Positions 35,401 through 45,922 of a stretch of 64,000 bases of DNA are shown piece by piece. This DNA is from Archangium violaceum (GTDB lineage Bacteria; Myxococcota; Myxococcia; Myxococcales; Myxococcaceae). The stretch is taken from the NCBI RefSeq assembly GCF_016859125.1, contig NZ_CP069338.1:10543501-10607500 (forward strand). The letters are read 5' to 3'. How positions within the stretch are numbered: the first letter of the stretch is position 1; the number at the start of each line of letters is the position of its first letter. The notes under the pieces are model-generated. The model made no database searches and was not told the DNA's origin. It was given only the letters and a program-made list of their open reading frames with translations. The translations under genes were made by a program, and so were the position numbers.

Positions 35401-35493
35401 CAGGCGGGGGAGCTGCTGGAGCTGGGGGAGCACCAGAAGAAGCAGCAGGAAGAGGAGCCGCCTCCGCCTCCGGAGCGGAAGGCCGCGGGCTAG
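32407..35493 (+). CDS. Npt1-like transporter fused to HEAT repeats and a cyclic-nucleotide-binding domain
   Basis: A 1028-aa protein. Residues about 10-400 form some 10-12 membrane helices resembling the ADP/ATP (Npt1/Npt2) or MFS carriers (TQLKTAANALVLSRFES; FTALNGVGMAGGMLGGLL). Residues about 415-800 are HEAT-like helical repeats (DSAVWALAKLAPDRAEVLL; TVRRVAVRSVGEGGYVKLA). Residues about 855-1005 are a cNMP-binding domain with RVYSEGDPGDALYVIVEG and the phosphate-cassette-like FGDVSLLDGAPRPNDVVA; the usual Arg of the cassette aligns with Pro-Arg-Pro here. The GTG at 32407 is the start. It probably couples membrane transport to a nucleotide signal, though the transported molecule is unknown. 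The 3' end overlaps the convergent gene by 116 bp. Confidence 0.88.
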   Translation: MAVQESQSWGHRLWPAATFQFALIAGVTQLKTAANALVLSRFESHAMPYLYLVGALLVATLTLLPRKEPGAARESLSVLTGVSGLVVLGLAAGVSVGQRIPALVLYLFVDAFTTFISLRFWGQMASAFDAREARRAFTALNGVGMAGGMLGGLLVQGLAERLGTASIIVGGALSLYAAAVAFHFHQGESRHPSRTRNLAPSVAAWEYLSTSSYARVLAALGVSFAVLSSFVDYFFRLRVENTLSEDGLAALFGSLQLWIGLVCVVFQLLLAERLLKRLGLMRYLALLPGAMAPLAVASLVTTDLWPVHLLRLLENAVNYSLLPVGVQLLYSAVPDEEREALRGAVEGLLRKGGTVLAGVLLIGAGRAANGVSMALAVVGLCGLLGVLLLRLRPAYVEALGEQVGASPEDEALGREDRKLLVEALGSSAPDRVLHAMELLTQEGLPLRPHLSVLLRHTHERVQERAVSLALELQASETAPLLEQLVTQGPRRARDSAVWALAKLAPDRAEVLLPPLLQSPDIGLRCAAIGALLTTRWRAAALVSLGALAARGAQAPVADRREVARLFGRLKDTSYTPMLTSFLGDPDSTVRRVAVRSVGEGGYVKLAPRLLTFLTWREERREAREALAALGDEVTPLLEATLNDLAAPLPMRLQIPRVLRHIGTPAALHALLFSNVRDDARLHFRIGAELSRLRDEHPEHPVDVERVREALGRRRDVYRALVEPFRDLRAELGDHSLLTRMVGDRLDQALELSFFLLGLLHPPQVMRRVHQQVAGQDARRRAYALELLETLTNEQDRELVREQVELHHRDLPPGTPGRLEAHLAWLCRSEDVVLRGCARYVAGRIGMDVPPAQEGDMSQATVQKLFLLEEVHVFSQNDVDDVAAVAAIAREARFRAGERVYSEGDPGDALYVIVEGAVDAISNGEHVLRMRAKETFGDVSLLDGAPRPNDVVAVEDTRVLIIDRRDFLDLLADRPELLTGFFRAVSQQLRAVIQASETRQAGELLELGEHQKKQQEEEPPPPPERKAAG

Positions 35494-36727
35494 CCGTTCC
35501 CGCCTCCAGGCCGGCCCCGCCCGCCACGAGCAGGTGGCCGGCGGCCACGGGGATGAAGGGACGCAGGAAGCACTTCACCAGCGGAAGCATCGCCACCGCC
35601 CGCACCACCGCGAGCCCGCCCAGGCTCCAGGGCTGCCGCTCCACGCTGACGATCGGGGAGAACACCGGGCGGGTGAAGGTCGTCCACACCGAGCCGTAGG
35701 CGCCCATCATCGAGCGCACGGGCGCGACGCTCGACGCGACGCGCGAGGCGGTGAGCCGCTTCCATCCGCGCAGGAACCAGGGCTCTCCGGCCGCGGACTC
35801 GTTCCAGGCCAGGGCGCTCTTGCCCGCGGTGAAGACCACGAACCACCAGGCGCCCCACACGGACAGCAGCACCGTCAGGAGCCCGTCGTGTCCGGGAAGG
35901 AACCTCGTGGTGAACCACAGCAGGGGCGCCCCGGCGGCGAACACCACGAAGGCCCGCCAGCGGCGCTTCAGCTTGTTGCGCATCCACGGCAGGTTGAGCC
36001 GGACCCTGGGGGTGAGCGGCTCGTCCTCCGGCGCGAGCCCGGTGCGCAGGCTCGCCTCGCGCGAGAGCACCGTGTGGTAGTCGCGCGACAGGGCGATGAC
36101 GATCCACTGGGCGATGTGCAGCGAGGACAGGAGCGCCGCCCAGTACACGAACCGGTGGACGGTGCGTTTGCGCGGGCCTTCGGCCTTCTTCGCCTCATCC
36201 AGGGCCTCCTGCACGGCGACCCGCACCGTCTCCTGGTCCGCTCCCGCCTTCACGGCGAGCGCCGCCACGCCCCGCGCCACCTGTTCGATCTCCTGCTGCT
36301 GCTCCACCTGATGCTGGATGTCCTTCGCCCGTTCCGCCTCCTGGCGGACCTCCGCCACCTCTTCGGACCACTCCTCGGGTCCGACGGACTCCACGACCTC
36401 CTCGCCCGGGCCCGTGAACACCACCCCCAGCGCCACGACGACGGCCACCTGGATCAGGCTGACCTTCAGGTAGCGCCGTCGGGTCTCCTTGTCCGCCAGC
36501 AGGACACGCGCCAGGTGGAACGGCAGGCACAGACCGTGGACGAACTGTCCCAGCCTGTTCACTGGCAACGGAACACTTCGTTGGTGGAAATGGTCCGCGC
36601 CCCGACGCACGTCCGCCCACACCTGCCACAACCTCTGCTCGTAAGCGGAGGCCGGCACGGGCTCATGACTCCCCCCACCCTGCCCCCTGCTCGGAGGAGG
36701 TAGGACGTCCTTCTGGTGGCTGTGCAC
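35378..36727 (-). CDS. Hypothetical multispanning membrane protein
   Basis: A 449-aa protein. A helix at about 95-115 (VSLIQVAVVVALGVVFTGPG) is followed by an acidic coiled coil (SEEVAEVRQEAERAKDIQHQ) rich in Glu and Gln. More helices follow around FVYWAALLSSLHIAQWIVIAL, FVVFAAGAPLLWFTTRF and LLTVLLSVWGAWWFVVF, and the tail is Ala/Pro-rich (APPAPAAPPPAASPKPG). No family was recognised. Its last 39 codons lie antisense to the end of the transporter gene; the low-complexity tail could be an extension tolerated by chance. The start at 36727 is the first ATG; later starts are possible. Confidence 0.75.
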   Translation of the reverse strand: MHSHQKDVLPPPSRGQGGGSHEPVPASAYEQRLWQVWADVRRGADHFHQRSVPLPVNRLGQFVHGLCLPFHLARVLLADKETRRRYLKVSLIQVAVVVALGVVFTGPGEEVVESVGPEEWSEEVAEVRQEAERAKDIQHQVEQQQEIEQVARGVAALAVKAGADQETVRVAVQEALDEAKKAEGPRKRTVHRFVYWAALLSSLHIAQWIVIALSRDYHTVLSREASLRTGLAPEDEPLTPRVRLNLPWMRNKLKRRWRAFVVFAAGAPLLWFTTRFLPGHDGLLTVLLSVWGAWWFVVFTAGKSALAWNESAAGEPWFLRGWKRLTASRVASSVAPVRSMMGAYGSVWTTFTRPVFSPIVSVERQPWSLGGLAVVRAVAMLPLVKCFLRPFIPVAAGHLLVAGGAGLEAGTASPRPSAPEAEAAPLPAASSGAPPAPAAPPPAASPKPG

Positions 36728-36839
36728 GGCATGACGCTAACACGAGGGAGCGAGCGAGGCGGGAGGCCCCCTTTTTGACGACCCCGGGGGGGAGGTGTGC
36801 TATTCGCGCAGACGTATCGCCAACAAAGTCGGAGCCCTC

Positions 36840-38450
36840 ATGCATCAAGAGTCCGAGTCCAGGCCGGCGACGGGTGGGAAGACCCCGTGGCGCCGTGCTT
36901 CCGGTGTGGTGGCCTTCGCCCTCCTGGGCACGCTCACCGGCTGCGACAAGAATGCCTCCCAGGAGAACAAGCCCGCCGCGACGGCCCAGCCGGCGCAGGC
37001 CCCCGCGCCCAAGCCCGCCGCGCCCAAGCCGACCACGGTGACGGTGCTCATCACCGGTAGCGCCAACGGTCAGCTGCTGCCCACCACCCCCGAGGGTGGG
37101 TCGCCGACGATCGGCGCCGCCGAGCTGCTCGGCTGGTGGACGGCCAAGGAGAAGCACTGTGCCGGCCAGGTGAAGGACGGCCAGGCCGCCTGTCAGGACG
37201 CCACCACGCTGGCGCTGACCATCGGCGATGCCTGGAACGGCCCGGCCATCTCCTCCTTCTTCTACGGCGAGCCCACCGCCGCGGTGATGGGCCGCATGGG
37301 CTTCGCCGCGTCCGCCCTGGGCAACCACGAGCTGGACTATGGGCTGGAGCAGTTCCAGAAGAACCACCAGGCGGGTGGCTTCCCCTTCCTGGCCGCCAAC
37401 CTGAAGGTGAAGGACGCGGCGCTGGCCAAGGGCTGGGAGCTGCCGGGCTTCAAGGTGTTCGAGCGCCAGGGCCTGAAGGTGGGCGTGGTGGGCCTGACGT
37501 CGCCCAAGACGGTGACCACGGCGATGGCCGGACGCGCCGAGGGCCTGGAGGTGGTTCCCGACGAGCAGGCCCTGACGAGCGCGGTGGGCGAGGCCCAGAA
37601 GGCCGGGGCGGACACCGTGGTGGTGCTCGCGGACGAGTGCCCGCGCGATCTGCAGCCGATCGTGGGCAAGCACCCCGAGTGGAAGGTGTCGGTGGTGGCG
37701 GGTGGCCGCTGCGCGGAGCCGGTGAACACGAAGGAGGGCAACACCACCTACGTGTCGCTGGGCCGGGGCTTCGACAAGTACCTGCGCACCGCCTACACCT
37801 ACGACGCCTCGAAGCCCGAGGGTGAGCAGGTGACGGCCGTGGAGACGTCGCTGGTGGACGTGACGAGCGGCGAGGGCGCTCCGGCTCCGGACGCCGAGCT
37901 GGCCAGGCAGATCGCCGACTACAAGACCCGGCTGGACACGGCCCTGGGCGAGCAGATCGGCTTCACGAAGAAGGCCTTCGAGAAGGACTCGAAGCAGCTG
38001 GGTGCCTGGGTGACGCGCGCCATCCAGGCGCAGCTGAACACGGACGCGGTGGTGCTCAACCGCAAGGGCTTCCGCGAGGGCCTGCCGGCGGGCCAGGTCA
38101 CCAAGGGCTCCGTGTACTCGGTGATGCCGTTCGAGAACTCGCTGATGGTGGTCGAGGTGAAGGGCGAGGATCTGGCGCGCCAGCTGGCCAACCCGGAGGC
38201 GGTGTTCTCGGGCTTCACGGCGGCCGGCAAGGGCAGGTTCAAGGACGCCAAGGGCAAGCCGCTGGATCCGAAGAAGGAGTACAAGGTCGCGACGGTCGAA
38301 TACCTCTACTTCGGGGGTGACGGCTTCGAGTTCGAGAAGCTGGATCCGGAGCCGGGCGAGACGGGCATGTCGTGGCAGACGCCCGTGATCGACTGGACGA
38401 AGGAGCAGAGCACGACCGAGGCGAAGCCGCTGGACAAGGTGATCAAGTAG
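36840..38450 (+). CDS. 5'-nucleotidase-like lipoprotein with degenerate active site
   Basis: A 536-aa lipoprotein (signal VVAFALLGTLTGC, then an Ala/Pro linker). It has the UshA/5'-nucleotidase layout: metallophosphatase domain to about residue 320, then the C-terminal substrate-binding domain (VVLNRKGFREGLPAGQVTKG; VYSVMPFENSLMVVEVKG). GNHELDYG and a GD motif (TIGDAWNGP) remain. The first ligand motif DxH is replaced in LITGSANGQLL, the usual histidine after the third strand is replaced (VVLADECP), and GHxH is replaced by GGRCAEP. It therefore probably binds rather than hydrolyses nucleotides or related ligands. The ATG at 36840 has GGAG. Monocistronic, followed by palindrome copy B. Confidence 0.85.
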   Translation: MHQESESRPATGGKTPWRRASGVVAFALLGTLTGCDKNASQENKPAATAQPAQAPAPKPAAPKPTTVTVLITGSANGQLLPTTPEGGSPTIGAAELLGWWTAKEKHCAGQVKDGQAACQDATTLALTIGDAWNGPAISSFFYGEPTAAVMGRMGFAASALGNHELDYGLEQFQKNHQAGGFPFLAANLKVKDAALAKGWELPGFKVFERQGLKVGVVGLTSPKTVTTAMAGRAEGLEVVPDEQALTSAVGEAQKAGADTVVVLADECPRDLQPIVGKHPEWKVSVVAGGRCAEPVNTKEGNTTYVSLGRGFDKYLRTAYTYDASKPEGEQVTAVETSLVDVTSGEGAPAPDAELARQIADYKTRLDTALGEQIGFTKKAFEKDSKQLGAWVTRAIQAQLNTDAVVLNRKGFREGLPAGQVTKGSVYSVMPFENSLMVVEVKGEDLARQLANPEAVFSGFTAAGKGRFKDAKGKPLDPKKEYKVATVEYLYFGGDGFEFEKLDPEPGETGMSWQTPVIDWTKEQSTTEAKPLDKVIK

Positions 38451-38493
38451 TCCGCGAGCACGAAGGACACGAACCGGGGCCCGGCATTCCCAC

Positions 38494-38532
38494 CTCCCCT
38501 CTCCCGCCGGGAGAGGGCCAGGGTGAGGGTAC
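38494..38532 (+). repeat. Convergent-gene palindrome, copy B
   Basis: CCCTCTCCC (38497-38505), GCC, GGGAGAGGG (38509-38517), then CCAGGGTGAGGGTACC. It lies between the 5'-nucleotidase-like gene (plus) and the PAS kinase gene (minus), about 45 bp past the first stop. Confidence 0.8.
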
Positions 38533-38555
38533 CGGGCCCCTCGTGTTGACGGCGT

Positions 38556-40445
38556 TCACCGGGCCGCCGCGGCCTCGAGCGCGCCCGACGAGATCAGGGA
38601 TCTCGTGGGCTCCACGAGAGAGGCGTCCCGGGTGGGCAGCTCGAGCGTGAAGGTGGCGCCCCGGTTCTGCCCGGCACTGGTGCAGAAGAGCGCGCCCCGC
38701 ATCTCCTCGGCCGCCAGCGCGCTGATGTGCAGCCCGAAGCCGTGCCCGTCCCGCTTCGTGGTGAAGCCCTGGGTGAAGAGGCGCGGCAGGTTCTCCGGGA
38801 CGACACCCACCCCGTTGTCCTCCACCTCGATGCGCAACCGTCCCCCGAGCCCGGGCCCCACCCGGAGCGTGAGCAGCTTGTCCTCGCGCGCGGCCTCCAG
38901 CAACGCGTGACGGGCGTTGCTCACGAGGTTGAGCAGGATTTGAAGCAGCTTGTGCCGGTCCACCCAGACCGGCGGCATCTGGGCATACTCACGCCGCACC
39001 TCGATCCCCACCTTCTCGAAGGACAGGGCGTGCAGGCGAATCGCGTCGTCGAGCAGCTCCGGTATCGGGAGCAGCTCCATCATCCCCGAGGACGACGCAT
39101 GCGCCTGCTGCATGCTCACCACCGCCTTGATGTGATCCAGGTTCTGGCAGAGCGTGCGCATCTCCTCCAACACGGCGTCGCGCTCCTCCGTGAGCCGCCG
39201 GGCCAGTGCCTTCAGGTAGACCGGGAACTGCCGCCCCCGGGAATCCGTGGTGAGGAAGGAGCCCAGGTCCACCGCGTTCTCCTCCAGCAGCTCCGCGGCC
39301 CGGCTCATGGCGGGCACACGCAGACCGTGCAGGCGCTCGGTGACGACCCCCGCCGAGACATTCACGCTGTTGAGCGCGTTGCCCACGTTGTGGAGCACCC
39401 CCGTGGCGATCTCCGCCATGCCCGCCTGCCGCGACACGTCCAGCAGGTTGCGGTGCATCTCACTCAAGCGGGCCTCGGCCTCCTTGCGCGCGGTGATGTC
39501 CCGCCCGAAGAGCGTCGTCCCCACCACGCGCCCCTCCTCGCCCCGGACGGGGCTCACGGTCAGCTCCACCGTGAGCTGCCGCTCCTTCGGTGGAAGGAGC
39601 ATCTCCTCCTTCACGCGCTCTCCTCGCATCGCACGGGCCATGAACCCGAGCCACCGGGCCCGCTCCTCCACCGGGAACTCGCTGAAGCCGGGTTCGCCCT
39701 TCTGGAGCTCCCGGCCCATCACCCGCCGGAAGAGCTGCCTCGCCGAGCGGTTGGCGGTGATCACCCGCCCCTCCGCGTCCAGGGAGAGCACCAGATCATC
39801 GGTACTCTCGATGAGGCTGACGAGCTGGCCCTCGCTCTCGCGCAGCGTGCGCACCATGCGCTCGACCATGGCCTGCGTCTCGTCCCGCGAGGAGACGAAC
39901 AACCAGCTCATCGCCCAGGCGCACAGCACGTAGACGGCCGCGAAGCTGCACAGCACCGGCCCGGGGCCCTCCAGCGTGCCCCAGGTATGGAGCGGGAAGA
40001 CGATCCCCACGCACACGCAGGTGCTCAGGGAGAAGAGCAGGCCCAGGCGCCGGCCCAGCAGGTAGACCGACACCACCGGGACGAGCATGATCGAGGCATG
40101 CGTGGCCATCACCAGCTCCTTCATGCTGAGGATGTTGGTGATCAGCCCCGCGGTGAGGAGCAAACACAGCAGCAGCGCCAGGGGCCGCGTCGAGGAGGAC
40201 CAGCGCAGCAGCACCAGCGCGCCGCCAAACCCCACCGCGCACGCCACCCCCACCGCGATGATGCTCCGCGGAACGGGATTGAGCAGCGCCTGGAGCATGA
40301 TCAGCGCGTCGCACGCGAGCAGACCCCAGCACACCCCGACGAGCATCCGTGCCCGACCCAGCTCCAACGGAGATGCCCGGCGCAAGGGCTCCGATAGAAA
40401 GCCGTCCAACCGCTCCACGAACCCCACGCGTGGACCCTGGCTCAT
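38556..40445 (-). CDS. Membrane PAS-domain sensor histidine kinase
   Basis: A 629-aa kinase. Six N-terminal helices form a MASE-like sensor (VGVCWGLLACDALIMLQALL; ASIMLVPVVSVYLLGRRLGL). A PAS domain follows at about 205-330 (LVSLIESTDDLVLSLDAEGR; RDITARKEAEARLSEMH). The kinase core has the unusual H-box ATGVLHNVGNALNSVNV, N-box LLNLVSNARHALLEAA, G1 EDNGVGV, F-box FTQGFTTK and G2 HGFGLHISA. The HNxGN-type H-box is common in myxobacterial and other PAS kinases. No regulator is adjacent. Divergent from the PIN gene. Confidence 0.92.
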   Translation of the reverse strand: MSQGPRVGFVERLDGFLSEPLRRASPLELGRARMLVGVCWGLLACDALIMLQALLNPVPRSIIAVGVACAVGFGGALVLLRWSSSTRPLALLLCLLLTAGLITNILSMKELVMATHASIMLVPVVSVYLLGRRLGLLFSLSTCVCVGIVFPLHTWGTLEGPGPVLCSFAAVYVLCAWAMSWLFVSSRDETQAMVERMVRTLRESEGQLVSLIESTDDLVLSLDAEGRVITANRSARQLFRRVMGRELQKGEPGFSEFPVEERARWLGFMARAMRGERVKEEMLLPPKERQLTVELTVSPVRGEEGRVVGTTLFGRDITARKEAEARLSEMHRNLLDVSRQAGMAEIATGVLHNVGNALNSVNVSAGVVTERLHGLRVPAMSRAAELLEENAVDLGSFLTTDSRGRQFPVYLKALARRLTEERDAVLEEMRTLCQNLDHIKAVVSMQQAHASSSGMMELLPIPELLDDAIRLHALSFEKVGIEVRREYAQMPPVWVDRHKLLQILLNLVSNARHALLEAAREDKLLTLRVGPGLGGRLRIEVEDNGVGVVPENLPRLFTQGFTTKRDGHGFGLHISALAAEEMRGALFCTSAGQNRGATFTLELPTRDASLVEPTRSLISSGALEAAAAR

Positions 40446-40554
40446 CGTCTTCCCCGCAGTCGAAGTGATGAGCGACAGCTTCTTCCAGGCGCTCCGCGCC
40501 GTTCAACGGCGGGCCCGGGAATCTGCGGCAATTCGGATAATGCAATGTGCCACT

Positions 40555-41067
40555 ATGTCCCAAGTGTCCTCCACGCCCCTCCCCCCTCCGCTGTCCCTGG
40601 TCCTCGACACCAACGTGGCCCTGGATCTGCTGGTGTTCGACGACCCCGCCGTGCGCCCCCTGGTCCGAGCCCTCGAGGCGGGCGAGGCCACCGCGTGGGC
40701 GGATGGGGAGACGCTGGCGGAGCTGGAGTACGTCCTCGCCTACCCCTCCTTCGCGCTGGACGAAGCGGCCCGGCGCGCCGCCCAGGAGCGCTACAGGGGC
40801 CTCGTGCGCATCGTCGAAGGGGACCTGGACGCGACGTTGCCCCCCCTGCCCCGCTGCCGGGACCGGTCCGACCAGAAGTTCCTCGTCCTCGCCGCGCGCG
40901 CGCGAGCCACCTGGCTGGTGAGCAAGGACAAGCGATTGCTGTCTCTCGCCGACCGCCCGGGCCTGCCCTTCGGCATCCTCACCGCGCGGCAACTGGCGGG
41001 ATTGCTCGATGCTCAACATCCGCGGCAGGTGCTGGAGCGGCTCGCGGAGCTGGAAGCGCTCCGCTGA
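40555..41067 (+). CDS. PIN-domain putative ribonuclease (no adjacent antitoxin)
   Basis: A 170-aa PIN-family protein of the type annotated as toxin component of toxin-antitoxin systems. The acidic residues are in place: LDTNVALDLL, GETLAELEYVL, DRSDQKFLVLA and SKDKRLLSL. The ATG at 40555 (MSQVSSTPLP) is used; another in-frame ATG lies 15 nt upstream. No small DNA-binding antitoxin gene is found on either side: upstream is a divergent kinase, downstream the hydrolase remnant. It may be a solitary RNase or have lost its partner. Confidence 0.85.
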   Translation: MSQVSSTPLPPPLSLVLDTNVALDLLVFDDPAVRPLVRALEAGEATAWADGETLAELEYVLAYPSFALDEAARRAAQERYRGLVRIVEGDLDATLPPLPRCRDRSDQKFLVLAARARATWLVSKDKRLLSLADRPGLPFGILTARQLAGLLDAQHPRQVLERLAELEALR

Positions 41068-41145
41068 AGGTAGCCTTCGCCTGTCAATTGGCCGGCGGGG
41101 CATACCCTGCCGCGTCAAGGAACGATCCCACGGGGGGACATCACG

Positions 41146-42087
41146 GTGAAGACGCTTCACACGGAAGAGACTCGCGAGGTGGGCCGTGGCCGTACGCGCG
41201 ACCACGCGATGAAGGGGCTGACCCTTCACGCCAACGGGCTGAAGTTCTCCGCCATGGAGATGGGAAAGGGGCCGGAGCTCGTCTTCTGCCTGCACGGCTT
41301 TCCCGACCACGCCCGCTCCTTCCGCGAACAGATGCCCGCGCTGGCCAGGGCCGGCTACCGCGTCATCGCCCCAACGCTCCGCGGTTACGAGCCCTCCTCC
41401 CAGCCGCACGACGGTGACTACCACCTGGTGCGTCTGGCGGAGGATCTGCTGGGGTGGATGACGCACCTGGGCGAGCGCAAGGTCCACCTCATCGGGCACG
41501 ACTGGGGCGCGGTCATCGGCTACATCGCCACGGCGATGGCACCGGAGCGCTTCCACTCGTTCTCCGCGCTGGCGGTGCCCCACCTGCACAACCCGCTCGA
41601 CGCCTACCGGCGGACGCCCGTCCAGCTGCGCAACTCCTGGTACACGTTCTTCTTCCTGCTGCGGAAGGTGTCGGACTACGCGGTGCGATGGGACGACTTC
41701 CAGCTCATCGAGAAGCTCTGGCGCGACTGGTCCCCGGACTGGCGCTGGCCCGAGGAGGAGATGATCGCGCTCAAGCGCACCTTCCGGCAGCCGGGCGTGC
41801 TGGCCGCGGCGCTCGGCTATTACCGCGCCATCTAATCCATGTGGTCTCCCACGAACTGGCGGACCCACAGGCTGCTCCAGGCGCCCGTCCGGGTGCCCAC
41901 GCTCGCGCTCACCGGCGCGCGGGACGGCTGCCTCGACACGCGCCTGTTCGATCTGATGCGGCCCGAGGACTTCCCGGCGGGCCTGCGCATCGAGCGACTC
42001 CAGGGCGCGGGGCATTTCCTGCACCAGGAGAAGCCGGCCGAGGTGAACCGGCTCCTCGTGGAGTGGCTCGGCCAGCACCGGGCGTGA
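41146..42087 (+). pseudogene. Epoxide-hydrolase-like alpha/beta hydrolase with in-frame stop
   Basis: The first part (41146-41835, 229 aa) has FCLHGFPDHARSFREQMPAL and the nucleophile motif GHDWGAVIGY, with a cap domain following. A TAA at 41833-41835 stops it at GYYRAI. In the same frame the protein resumes as SMWSPTNWRTHRLL and runs to GARDGC and GAGHFLHQEKPAEV, which supply the acid and the catalytic His, ending at 42087. A single C-to-T change (CAA to TAA) would explain this. The first fragment lacks the His and should be inactive. The GTG at 41146 follows GGGGGG. Alternatives are a sequencing error or readthrough. Confidence 0.85.
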
Positions 42088-42102
42088 GGCCGGCCCCCGT
42101 CC

Positions 42103-44904
<2,802 letters not shown>

Positions 44905-45471
44905 GTCGCGCTCCTCCAGAGGCAATCTGGGGAGCGCCACACTCCTTGGCAAAAAGAGAATCCTTCCGCGACGCTTCGAGTCAATCGAAGTCCGCCTGGC
45001 CGCTCCCCGCTGACACCAGCCTGGGAGGCAGGCGCTCGGAGGCGAGCGCCTGCGCGAGGCCTCCTCGGGGTTGTTACGCGAGCAGGCGGGCACCTATACT
45101 CGTGCGCGGCACGCACGAAGCGTCGTGCGGGCCCCAGGTGACTGAACTCATGAAGCCCCTTTGCCCAGCTCCGATGAAGTCCGGTACGCGCTGGGCCGTG
45201 GTGCGCCGGGTTCTGCTCGCCCACGGCCGGGCAACTGCCTGGCTTGAGTCCCGCGCCGCCCGCCCCCGTTCCTAGAACCCCGGCGCGCGGCGTCCCCTCT
45301 CCTCCAGAGGCCCGTTCCCAGGTGGCCCTGTCCTGATGGCCCGTGAGGGCTGACACGGATACGGCTCCACGAGCGCCTGGCCCGCCGCCCGGCTTGCTTC
45401 AGCCCCAGCCTCGCACCCCTCACCCCACACCCACGCCGCAGCGCGGCCACTGCCCCATGAGGAACATTGGA
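44905..45471. other. Intergenic region between the P-type ATPase and the Rnk-like gene
   Basis: Over 560 bp between divergent genes no convincing gene was seen. It contains the strong hairpin at 45028-45053 and presumably the promoters of both flanking genes, though I could not identify a convincing sigma-70 box pair. Short open frames here lack domain-like sequence. Confidence 0.6.
45028..45053. repeat. Perfect 11-bp hairpin
   Basis: GCAGGCGCTCG (45028-45038), loop GAGG, CGAGCGCCTGC (45043-45053). No U-run follows on either strand. In this divergent promoter region it could be an operator, an RNA leader hairpin or part of an unrecognised small RNA. Confidence 0.6.
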
Positions 45472-45888
45472 ATGACCCAGGAGCGACACATCATCGTCAC
45501 GGAGACCGACCTCGAGCGCCTCCAGCGTGTGCTCGATGTGCACGGCAACGGGCGCAACGCCGAACTGGCCGAGATGCTGGAACAGGAGCTGGCCCGGGCC
45601 GAGATCATGAGCGCCCAGGAGGTCCCCGCGGACGTGGTGACGATGAACAGCACCGTCGTCTTCGAGGACGAGGAGACGGGCTCACGCCGGGAGGTCACGC
45701 TCTGCTACCCGCAGGACGCACGCAGCGACGAAGGCCGCATCTCGGTGCTCGCCCCCATCGGAAGCGCCCTCATCGGATTGTCCGTGGGCCAGTCCATCGA
45801 GTGGCCGTTCCCGGGCGGACGTACCCGGACGCTCCGCATCGTCGCGGTGCCGTATCAGCCAGAGGCGGCGGGGCACTTCCACCTCTGA
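45472..45888 (+). CDS. Rnk/GreA-like RNA polymerase-binding factor
   Basis: A 138-aa protein. A short helical N-terminal part (RHIIVTETDLERLQRVLDVH, typical of Rnk) is followed by a GreA/GreB C-terminal fold (VVFEDEETGSRREVTLCYPQ ... ISVLAPIGSALIGLSVGQSI). It lacks the long GreA coiled coil with its acidic tip, so it would bind near the RNA polymerase secondary channel without stimulating cleavage. In E. coli, Rnk was named as regulator of nucleoside diphosphate kinase. The ATG at 45472 has GAGGA at proper distance; an ATG at 45457 is less likely. Confidence 0.85.
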   Translation: MTQERHIIVTETDLERLQRVLDVHGNGRNAELAEMLEQELARAEIMSAQEVPADVVTMNSTVVFEDEETGSRREVTLCYPQDARSDEGRISVLAPIGSALIGLSVGQSIEWPFPGGRTRTLRIVAVPYQPEAAGHFHL

Positions 45889-45922
45889 CGCTGGCGCCAC
45901 ACGGCGTCCGAATCCGCCCGGC

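Noticed and set aside
45150-45275. Small plus-strand gene starting MKPLCPAP
   Set aside because: No ribosome-binding site, Arg-rich random composition and no recognisable domain.
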